A DNA stretch of 38,317 nt, taken from contig JAFXUD010000026.1 of assembly GCA_017535315.1 (NCBI GenBank), forward strand, positions 1 through 38,317, read 5' to 3'. This document shows, in pieces, positions 15,601 through 22,341 of the stretch. Within the stretch, counting starts at the first letter, position 1. Every line of letters begins with the position of its first letter. Source of the stretch: Victivallales bacterium. Its GTDB lineage: Bacteria; Verrucomicrobiota; Lentisphaeria; Oligosphaerales; Oligosphaeraceae. The position numbers were made by a program, and so were the translations under genes. The notes below the pieces were generated by a model. It saw only the letters and a program-made list of their open reading frames with translations. It had not been told where the DNA came from and ran no database searches.

Positions 15601-16179
15601 CTACGCCTTCTGCGCTGCTTCCCGACCAGCCTCGAAGGCCTTCAGGTTCATGGCAACGATTTCCTCGCCCTTGCGCTCGAAATTCTCGCGAATCACATTG
15701 CGCAGCAACTCGGGGTCCATATCCAGGAAGACAGAGACGGCCCCCAGCATGACAGTGTTCATTGCACGGGAGCTTCCCGCCTTCACCGCGATGCCGTCGG
15801 CATCCAGCACAACGCTCTTGGGATATTTCTTGATTTCGGCGATAAGCGCCTCCGTCTCAGGGTAGTCCGCTATGTTTTTGACGGGCGTTGCATTGGCGAT
15901 GATGGCGCCATTGTCGGAAAGCCCCTCGATGTGTCGCATGGCCTCCATGGGCTCCACTGCCAATATGACATCTGCGGAGTGCTCGGCAATGAGGTCGGAG
16001 AAAATCGGTTCGCTGGAGAGGCGCAGATGCGCCAGCACCGCGCCGCCGCGCTGCGCCATGCCATGTACTTCCGACTGCTTGACATTCAGCCCTGCCTTCA
16101 TGGCAGCTTTTCCAATGATGGCCGCAATCGTCAGGATTCCCTGCCCGCCAACACCAGCCAGTATCAAATCATTCTTCAT
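15601..16179 (-). CDS. iorB: Indolepyruvate oxidoreductase subunit beta
   Basis: The 192-residue gamma-domain subunit of the 2-oxoacid oxidoreductase superfamily works with IorA to oxidise aryl pyruvates (from Trp, Phe and Tyr transamination) to aryl-acyl-CoA and reduced ferredoxin in anaerobes, or catalyses the reverse reaction. It starts with the family signature LILAGVGGQGILTIAAIIG and has SEVHGMAQRGGAVLAHLR at about 36-53, which contacts the alpha subunit and CoA. Length is normal. It lies 53 bp downstream of iorA, with a GAAGG ribosome-binding site, and is 7 bp from galK. Confidence 0.93.
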   Translation of the reverse strand: MKNDLILAGVGGQGILTIAAIIGKAAMKAGLNVKQSEVHGMAQRGGAVLAHLRLSSEPIFSDLIAEHSADVILAVEPMEAMRHIEGLSDNGAIIANATPVKNIADYPETEALIAEIKKYPKSVVLDADGIAVKAGSSRAMNTVMLGAVSVFLDMDPELLRNVIRENFERKGEEIVAMNLKAFEAGREAAQKA

Positions 16180-16232
16180 ATCGCTTACCTTCTATGTTTT
16201 TAGTGAATTGTGATTTTCCGACCGAGCACCCT

Positions 16233-17810
16233 CTACTTTTTTCTTCTCAAAGTCTGGATGCACTCACGGCGCGAGATGATGACGGACAATCCCTTGTATT
16301 CGATTTCACCGCAAATGGTCGCAATATTCTCCTCCTTGTTTTTAGGCAGGGGAACGATGATTTTGATATGTTCTTTGGCAACGCCAAGGCCTGCGCAGAT
16401 GTCTTCGATGCGTCCAGCGCCGATGGAGTTCTGTCCGCCTGTCATGCCCGTGGTGCCATTGTCGAGGATAAGCACGGTGATGTCCGCCTTTTCCCAGGCC
16501 GCGTCCAGAATGCCCGTCATGCCAGAATGCGTGAAGGTGGAATCGCCGATGACTGCCACAGCGGGATGCACGCCTGCGTCGGCGGCGCCTTTCGCCATGG
16601 AGATGGAGGCCCCCATATCGACGCAACTGTCAATCGCCTTGTAAGGCGGCAAAGCACCCAGCGTATAGCAGCCGATGTCGCCAAACACCCTTGCAGTGGG
16701 ATATTTTGCCAATGCCCCATTGAGGGCTTCGTAGGAACTGGCGTGAGGGCAGCCGTCGCACAACCTCGGGGGACGCGCCTTCACCAGCTCCGACGCCTTT
16801 GCCGAGCCTTTGATTTCAATGCCAAACGCCTTTGCCACCACGGCGGGTGAAAGTTCCCCTGTGCGGGGCAGCGTGCCATTCAGGCGGCCATTGATTTTGG
16901 CGTTCCCCAACGGGCCGAGGAGCATCTGCTCGATGAAGGGCATACCCTCTTCCAGCACGATGACCTTTGCACAGCCATTGACCAGCTCCGCCAGTTTCTG
17001 CTGCGGCAACGGATATTGGGAAATCTTCAGAATGCTATAGGGGCACTTGCCGCCGAAGGCCTCCATCAGATAGTTGTATGCAATTCCAGAGGCGACGACG
17101 CCGATGCTGGTGTCGTTCCCCTTGATCAGTTTGTTATACGGCGAGGCTTCGGAGGAGGCCTGGAAAGCGGCCTGCTTTCCGCAAAGGCGCACATAGTTCT
17201 TCTGCGCAATCGCGGGCAGCAGCACAAACCGCCTGTCGCCTTCCTTGATGGGCACGCGTTCCGCCAGCTTCTCCGCGCCAACCTCCACGTTGGCACGCGA
17301 GTGGGAGAGACGTGTCGTCAGGCGCATCAAGATTGGAGTCTCCTCCTTCTCGGAGAGCGCAAAGGCGTAGGCCCCCATCTCGTATGCCTCCTGCTGGCTG
17401 GATGGCTCCAGGCAGGGTATCATGGCAAACTGCGCATAGAAACGGCTGTCCTGCTCGTTCTGCGAACTGTGCATGGAGGGGTCGTCCGCTGCGGCAACGA
17501 TAAGCCCGCCGCGCGTCCCTGTGACGGCTGAATTGACAAAGCTGTCTCCCGCGACATTCATTCCAACATGCTTCATGCAGACGATGGCTCGCAACCCTGC
17601 ATAGCTCATGCCCAGAGCCTCCTCCATCGCCACCTTCTCATTCGAAGACCATTCACGGTGTATGCCACGCTCTGCGGCACGGGCCGAACCCTGTATATAC
17701 TCCATTATCTCCGTAGATGGTGTTCCAGGATATGCATAGCACCCTGACAAACCCGCATCCAATACGCCTTGGGCAAACGCCTCATCCCCCAATAACAACT
17801 GCTGGGACAT
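16233..17810 (-). CDS. iorA: Indolepyruvate oxidoreductase subunit alpha, without C-terminal ferredoxin domain
   Basis: The 525-residue TPP-binding subunit has the N-terminal pyrimidine-binding domain with YPGTPSTEIMEYI and KHVGMNVAGDSFVNSAVTG, the Cys motif CDGCPHASSYEAL, and the TPP pyrophosphate motif GDIGCYTLGALPP ... GDSTFTHSGMTG with ILDNGTTGMTGGQ. The long archaeal and proteobacterial IorA form carries two CxxCxxCxxxCP clusters at its end. Here the protein stops after ISRRECIQTLRRKK, so electrons must leave through a separate ferredoxin. No frameshifted remnant is visible in the 53 bp before iorB, so this is a natural short form. AAGGAG before the ATG and an upstream promoter mark it as the first gene of iorA-iorB-galK-ffh. 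Confidence 0.92.
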   Translation of the reverse strand: MSQQLLLGDEAFAQGVLDAGLSGCYAYPGTPSTEIMEYIQGSARAAERGIHREWSSNEKVAMEEALGMSYAGLRAIVCMKHVGMNVAGDSFVNSAVTGTRGGLIVAAADDPSMHSSQNEQDSRFYAQFAMIPCLEPSSQQEAYEMGAYAFALSEKEETPILMRLTTRLSHSRANVEVGAEKLAERVPIKEGDRRFVLLPAIAQKNYVRLCGKQAAFQASSEASPYNKLIKGNDTSIGVVASGIAYNYLMEAFGGKCPYSILKISQYPLPQQKLAELVNGCAKVIVLEEGMPFIEQMLLGPLGNAKINGRLNGTLPRTGELSPAVVAKAFGIEIKGSAKASELVKARPPRLCDGCPHASSYEALNGALAKYPTARVFGDIGCYTLGALPPYKAIDSCVDMGASISMAKGAADAGVHPAVAVIGDSTFTHSGMTGILDAAWEKADITVLILDNGTTGMTGGQNSIGAGRIEDICAGLGVAKEHIKIIVPLPKNKEENIATICGEIEYKGLSVIISRRECIQTLRRKK

Positions 17811-17845
17811 CTTTTCAACTCCTTATTGTTTTGCCAGATTTAGGA

Positions 17846-17907
17846 GGTAATTGCTCATATTTTTGCTATTACCCCTAGTTAATATAATCAATTTTGGCAA
17901 TTTACAA
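17846..17907 (-). promoter_or_regulatory. iorA promoter and adjoining inverted repeat
   Basis: On the minus strand TTGTAA (17907-17902) and TATATT (17886-17881) are 15 bp apart. Immediately downstream, at the expected transcription start, GGTAAT (17846-17851) and ATTACC (17868-17873) form an inverted repeat extended inward by GC/GC after one mismatch. It could be an operator or a leader hairpin. The GAGGTAATT word on its left arm is shared with the elements at 5112 and 12604. Confidence 0.45.
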
Positions 17908-17932
17908 GCATGTTGGCCCTGATAGGAGCCTC

Positions 17933-18676
17933 CTAGGCCAAAATAGCCTCCAGTAGGGCGCGCGTATCCACAAACACAGAGGTCACCATGTCGATGCAGG
18001 CAGCAGAATGGATTTTGCCAATGACCTCAATGGCAAGCTCACGTACTGAAATAGGCTTAAAATGGAGGAGATTAAGCCGCAGGTTCGGATCATCTGGATG
18101 AACGCTGCAAATATTATTCCGCTTGTCCAGCAGACAGACCGTTCCGTCAATGCGCCCCAAGGTCGTTTTCCATTTGCACAGGAACCCCAATTGCTGGCAA
18201 ACGACCGCGACAAGCAACGGGTCCCCGTTGAGGTTGGTCATCGTATCGCCTAGTAGGTATTTGACAATGAAATTGTCACTCGTCTCGTCAACGACGAAGT
18301 CAAGTTCACGAATCGTGTCGCAGAACTCCTTTGTGCTGCATATTGGCGTAAGGTCGTTATTCAGAAGTTCTGGCAGCATATCGTCAAGCTGCTGAAACGA
18401 AGTACGTGGATCAAGAATCACATTGACGGCGGCCATCGCCTCCCAGTTCGAATACCCTCCGTCTTTGAGTTTCTTAGGGAATTCCTCCATCAGCTCACGG
18501 CGGTTCTTCATGCTGGCAAGCTGATGAATACGTCGGCGCACCATCGGATTGGAGGAATCCTGATGTTCTGCAATGATGCTATCCAAATCAGGTGCATTCA
18601 AAAGCTCGCGAAGCGCGATAGAGGCGTTCGCGTCATCCTCATCCTCCAGCATCGATATGAAAAAATCACGTTCCAT
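17933..18676 (-). CDS. Hypothetical protein, possibly SirB1/transglutaminase-like
   Basis: This 247-residue soluble acidic protein starts with an all-helical half (about 1-130, with short repeats that resemble HEAT-like helices: ELLNAPDLDSIIAEHQD, PMVRRRIHQLASMKN). The segment YLLGDTMTNLNGDPLLVAVVC followed by QQLGF and a strand-rich part resembles the layout of SirB1-type proteins, where G.P..L..l...va..lGl precedes a transglutaminase-like core. The Cys, His and Asp that would make a catalytic triad cannot be assigned, so an inactive relative is likely. It has no obvious ribosome-binding site. It lies between the redoxin/nrdD pair and iorA. A perfect TAGGAG/CTCCTA palindrome overlaps its stop codon. 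Confidence 0.5.
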   Translation of the reverse strand: MERDFFISMLEDEDDANASIALRELLNAPDLDSIIAEHQDSSNPMVRRRIHQLASMKNRRELMEEFPKKLKDGGYSNWEAMAAVNVILDPRTSFQQLDDMLPELLNNDLTPICSTKEFCDTIRELDFVVDETSDNFIVKYLLGDTMTNLNGDPLLVAVVCQQLGFLCKWKTTLGRIDGTVCLLDKRNNICSVHPDDPNLRLNLLHFKPISVRELAIEVIGKIHSAACIDMVTSVFVDTRALLEAILA

Positions 18677-18692
18677 ATTTCAATAAAAAACA

Positions 18693-18816
18693 AAAGGACC
18701 TAAAGAATCAAAACGACGCAAGGGGCACAAAAAAGACAAAGGACAACTGGAAGTTTGCCTAGGCTTATGCCACTTGCGTCGTTTACGTCCTTTAGGTCGC
18801 TTAGGTCCTTTAGGTC
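18693..18816. repeat. Inverted nonamer arrays (TTTAGGTCC type), hairpin-forming
   Basis: The right arm consists of five perfect-phase 9-bp units: ACTTGCGTC, GTTTACGTC, CTTTAGGTC, GCTTAGGTC, CTTTAGGTC (18772-18816). The left arm is a degenerate complementary set (AAAGGACCT, AAAGAATCA, AAACGACGC, AAGGGGCAC; 18693-18728). The arms can pair with a loop of about 43 bp. On the minus strand the array starts 20 bases after the redoxin stop codon. The same nonamers build the composite repeat at 33847-34396. Confidence 0.8.
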
Positions 18817-18836
18817 ATAAATGAGGCTGAAGGATT

Positions 18837-19241
18837 CTACTTGTACTCCATCGCCAGATCCAAGACATGCTGAATCATCTGCGGCGTGATGATGCCCTTC
18901 CCTTCCGCGGAGTAATCCGTCTGAATTCCCAGATAGGTGTAGAGGCGTGAGCGTTTGCAGATTTCATCCTTGCCCTCTGGGTCGGGATTGGGAAGGTAGT
19001 CGGCAGAACCATCGGCGGCGATTTTGGCCACCACCATGGCAGGGACGCGATTCGGATTCAGGCACTGTGCTAGACAGAAATTCAGAAGGCCATCCTCCGT
19101 CTCCAAGTCATTATAGACCTTTACAAAATGGCCAGCCCAAGGCTGTTTGGTGAGTATCTCATCAAGACGCTTGTTCAGCATGGCGCATTTTGCGCAGGTG
19201 TGCTTCCCGAAGACGTGAACGATCAGTGTATCTTTAGACAT
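18837..19241 (-). CDS. Thioredoxin/glutaredoxin-like CxxC protein next to nrdD
   Basis: The 134-residue protein has a redoxin N terminus: a beta strand (LIVHVFGK), then the redox motif CAKC (C16, C19) at the start of a helix (AMLNKRLDEIL). NPNRVPAMVVA follows, where VPA corresponds to the cis-Pro loop of the thioredoxin fold. The C-terminal part (about 85-134) is not recognised. It lies 76 bp downstream of nrdD on the same strand. Some class III ribonucleotide reductases draw electrons from thioredoxin- or glutaredoxin-like proteins instead of formate, so it is a good candidate for the NrdD reductant. That role is inference. A general disulphide-handling function is the alternative. Confidence 0.7.
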   Translation of the reverse strand: MSKDTLIVHVFGKHTCAKCAMLNKRLDEILTKQPWAGHFVKVYNDLETEDGLLNFCLAQCLNPNRVPAMVVAKIAADGSADYLPNPDPEGKDEICKRSRLYTYLGIQTDYSAEGKGIITPQMIQHVLDLAMEYK

Positions 19242-19277
19242 GATTTTTTTGCTTTGTTATAGGGAAAAACAGCTTAT

Positions 19278-19308
19278 ATGACCTCCAGAGCAATCACCTG
19301 GAGGTCAT
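19278..19308 (-). terminator. Perfect 11-bp hairpin between nrdD and the redoxin gene
   Basis: ATGACCTCCAG (19278-19288) and CTGGAGGTCAT (19298-19308) flank a 9-base loop, ten bases after the nrdD stop codon. On the minus strand a short T run (GTTTTTCCC) follows after about nine bases, so it may be a weak terminator or an mRNA-stabilising hairpin that sets the nrdD:redoxin ratio. Confidence 0.6.
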
Positions 19309-19317
19309 GATAGAACA

Positions 19318-22011
19318 CTACTCAGCTGATGAGACCTTGTACATGCCCCTCTGGCGCGCAATGAGCTCGCCATAACGCTTGGACTTGTTCCAGTTCTGAA
19401 TCTTGGAAAAGTAGCCGACAACACGCGTCTCACCCACGACCTCCTTGGACCCGCACTCGGGGCAGACCTCCAGCAGACCACGCGTCTGGAAACCGCAACG
19501 GTTGCAATAAGTGAACTCGGGCGAGATGGTCACCTGCGCAGACTGCGTGCGCAGGAAGACGTTCTTGATGAGTTCGGCAATGGCCAAGGGCTCTGGTTTC
19601 TCCTCGCCAACAAAGGCATGAATGATGGCACCAGACTCGATGATGCTGTGGAACATCGACTGCTTCTCAATGCGCTCGACCAGACAGACGGGAGCATCCG
19701 CCGTGAGGTGCACGGAGTTCGTGTAGTAGGCCACATCCTCGTTGTCGCCCTTGACGATGTCCTTCGCGTCCTCGTGGAAATAGACCAAGTCAACCTTTGC
19801 CAGACGGCGCGCGGCGGATTCTGCGGGGGATTCCTCCAATGTGAACTTGAGGTTGTACTTCTTGGTGTATTCCTTGCAGCGCAGGTACATGTGCGAGACA
19901 ATGCGGATGGCCATCTTCAACGCCTCGTCAGACTCATGCATCTCTTTTCCAATGAGATACTTGACGGCGTCATTCACGCCAATGAGGCCGATGATGTGGG
20001 TCACCTTGTCCAGTTCGACATATGGCCTACCGTCGCACGCCTTCTTGCCAATCTGCCACAGTGGACGTCCTGGGCCAGACATCATCTCCGCAATCTTTGC
20101 GCGCTTCTGGAGGTGCGCCTGAACGGCAAGATCCATGGTAGCGTCAATTTCGGAGAGAAGCCCCTCGTATGTCCTGTTGCCCTTGTGAGCGGCACGATAG
20201 GCAGCCTGCGGAATGTTGATGGTGACGTTCTGGAAGCCGCAGAATCTCATCGATTCAGGATGCTGAAGCATGCGGTTGTCGTCGATGGTGGTACGAAGAC
20301 GGCAGCAGGCAGAGAGGGTCACCTCGTCACGGTCGAAGATGAAATAGGTAGAACCGTTTTTGGAGGAGAGTTCACAAGCTTCGATGAAGATTTTGTACTG
20401 CTCGGGGTCATCGAATGTCTCCTGCGAGACATGGAAGTCGCACTTCGGGAACTCGAAGACGCGTCCGTTGCGGTCACCTTCGCCCCACACTTCCAAAAGT
20501 TTGGAAGTGAAGTGGCGTGCCTCGGGGATAAAGTCGCCGTAGGTCAGGATGCGCGCACCCATGTTGGCGACGGCCTTGTCGATTTCGGGGTCGGTGTGAA
20601 CCCCCAACTTATTGCTGTACAGTTCACGGCGCACAACCATCTTGCCGTTGGGGCCGTCCCAAACCAGATCGGAGAGCTTGTTGTCGTTGGCATCCGTTTC
20701 GGAGCGAAGAATTTCCTTGAGGAAATGGTCCTTGCCATCCTTGTCGCGAAGCATATAGCGTCCGCCAGGTCCCAAAGCAGGAACCTGCTGGAGGTATTTC
20801 GGCACGCCCGTGTGGATGTTGAAGTCCAGGAAGAGGGTCTGTCCACCGCGGGAGAAGGCATTCTGGGAGCCGTTGAAAATAAGCTCCTGGGCGACCTGCT
20901 TGACCTCTTTGTCGTTAAGACCCACCAGATAGGGGGCATAGAAGATGTTGATGTAGGCAATGCCAAGCGCACCCGCGTAGTTCGCCTGCATGGAGGCGAG
21001 GAAGGTGTTGAGATGCCCCGTGAGGACGGAGGCGGAGCGCGCGGGATTGGATTCGGTGTTCAGGTTGCTCAAATCGCGAAGACCATACTTTTTGATGTAT
21101 TCAATGGAGTGCGATGAGCAATAGACACGGTGCGGATAGCCGAGGTCGTGTAGATGGATGGCGCCCGTGTCGTGGGCCTCCTTGACAGCTGGCGAGAAGA
21201 TGGTATCCAGCCCCCACTGCTTCAGGATGAGCTCAGCGATGCTGAGGTTGACCGCCTCGGGATTGTTGGAGACGATGTTGCTGTTCTCCGTGGGCTTCGT
21301 GAACATCAGGTTCTCGATGAACTCACGGGGAATATGGTAGAGCGAAAGGTCCTCCAGCTTGTTGTTGTATCCGCGCTCGACGAGGATGTTGTTGACCATT
21401 TCGCGCAGCAGTGTCGTGGTGACGCGCTTCATGTTGCTGGCGATAATCTGGTTCTCCACCTCCTTGGCGACAGATTCAGCCTCCTCCTCGTTCAAGTCCA
21501 ATTTGTCAATCAGTTTCTTGACGATGCGGTTGCGGTCCCAGGAGAAGAGGTTGTCGCGGGTGGTTGACTGCACCAGAAGCAGGCTCTGGTCGGTGATATC
21601 CGCCTTCTTTTCATCCTTTTTCTCGTTGGGATTGCGGACCTTGATGGCGGAGCGGGCGCGTTCGCGCATCTTGCGATAGCGCTTGTAGGAGGTCAGAATC
21701 TGGTTCTGCCCCTTCTCGGCAAGGACAATCTCCACCAGGTTCTGCACATCCTCCAGCATGGGGATGCGGAGACCATCCTTGTCGGCGGCGGTGTAGTATT
21801 CGCAAAGCGGGTTGTCCAGTTGCGCGACGACCTCATCCGCGATTTCAGCGGCCTTCGCCTCGGAAAGGGGGCTGCCGCCGTTGCGCGCCGCCGCCTCCGC
21901 CGCTTTCATAATGGCACTGCTGATCTTCTCACGACGGAATGGGACCAGAAGGCCGTCGCGTTTCCTGAAAAAAAGGAACGGCCCAGGGTCGCTAGTGGTT
22001 GACATAATCAT
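19318..22011 (-). CDS. nrdD: Anaerobic (class III) ribonucleoside-triphosphate reductase
   Basis: This 897-residue glycyl-radical enzyme reduces ribonucleotides to deoxyribonucleotides without oxygen. It has an N-terminal ATP-cone (about 10-110, FRKRDGLLVPFRREKISSAI) and a second cone-like stretch (about 145-235, SWDRNRIVKKLIDKL). The catalytic barrel includes SACCRLRTTI, followed by the C-terminal zinc site (C836, C839, C850, C853) and the glycyl-radical motif RVVGY with G866. GGAG seven bases upstream supports ATG 22011. The radical-SAM activase NrdG, often adjacent, is not in the window. A CxxC redoxin follows instead. A strong promoter with two NrdR-like boxes lies about 165-210 bp upstream. 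Presence of NrdD implies growth in anoxic conditions. Confidence 0.96.
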   Translation of the reverse strand: MIMSTTSDPGPFLFFRKRDGLLVPFRREKISSAIMKAAEAAARNGGSPLSEAKAAEIADEVVAQLDNPLCEYYTAADKDGLRIPMLEDVQNLVEIVLAEKGQNQILTSYKRYRKMRERARSAIKVRNPNEKKDEKKADITDQSLLLVQSTTRDNLFSWDRNRIVKKLIDKLDLNEEEAESVAKEVENQIIASNMKRVTTTLLREMVNNILVERGYNNKLEDLSLYHIPREFIENLMFTKPTENSNIVSNNPEAVNLSIAELILKQWGLDTIFSPAVKEAHDTGAIHLHDLGYPHRVYCSSHSIEYIKKYGLRDLSNLNTESNPARSASVLTGHLNTFLASMQANYAGALGIAYINIFYAPYLVGLNDKEVKQVAQELIFNGSQNAFSRGGQTLFLDFNIHTGVPKYLQQVPALGPGGRYMLRDKDGKDHFLKEILRSETDANDNKLSDLVWDGPNGKMVVRRELYSNKLGVHTDPEIDKAVANMGARILTYGDFIPEARHFTSKLLEVWGEGDRNGRVFEFPKCDFHVSQETFDDPEQYKIFIEACELSSKNGSTYFIFDRDEVTLSACCRLRTTIDDNRMLQHPESMRFCGFQNVTINIPQAAYRAAHKGNRTYEGLLSEIDATMDLAVQAHLQKRAKIAEMMSGPGRPLWQIGKKACDGRPYVELDKVTHIIGLIGVNDAVKYLIGKEMHESDEALKMAIRIVSHMYLRCKEYTKKYNLKFTLEESPAESAARRLAKVDLVYFHEDAKDIVKGDNEDVAYYTNSVHLTADAPVCLVERIEKQSMFHSIIESGAIIHAFVGEEKPEPLAIAELIKNVFLRTQSAQVTISPEFTYCNRCGFQTRGLLEVCPECGSKEVVGETRVVGYFSKIQNWNKSKRYGELIARQRGMYKVSSAE

Positions 22012-22172
22012 TTTTTTCTCTCCATTAATTCTTGACTTGAAAACCTATTATGCATTTGTCCATCTGACATTAGCAAGTATGAAGACAATAACTTACACCG
22101 TCATTAAGACAACATAAACATCAATTTTTACTCCTGAAAACAAAAGTCCTCTGTCCCAAAAAAGACATAAAT

Positions 22173-22219
22173 GCACTATATATGGTGAAATTGCTTTTGT
22201 CAAACGCTAAATATGATTT
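22173..22219 (-). promoter_or_regulatory. nrdD promoter with tandem NrdR-box-like sites
   Basis: On the minus strand TTGACA (22203-22198) and TATAGT (22180-22175) are separated by exactly 17 bp, a near-consensus promoter giving a leader of about 160 nt. The 16-bp GCACTATATATGGTGA (22173-22188) matches the NrdR box consensus ACACTATATATAGTGT at 13 of 16 positions and covers the -10. ACGCTAAATATGATTT (22204-22219) matches at 11 of 16 and abuts the -35. The two boxes are 31 bp apart, the three-helical-turn spacing known for NrdR pairs. The rest of the 330-bp gene-free stretch (22012-22341) is AT-rich and shows only the GGAG site of the next gene. Confidence 0.75.
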
Positions 22220-22341
22220 TTTATTTATTTTTCCTGTTTTTCTTTTTTCAAAAGACGAAGCTACTTGTTGCTTTTAGCCATCCTTCATGAACAGCCAATA
22301 TTTATTATATGTAATTCGTTTAAAATTGACGGAGATGTACC

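Noticed and set aside
19618-21117. 499-codon open frame on the plus strand inside nrdD
   Set aside because: It is antisense to a well-conserved gene, with no family motif and no ribosome-binding site, so it is a shadow frame.
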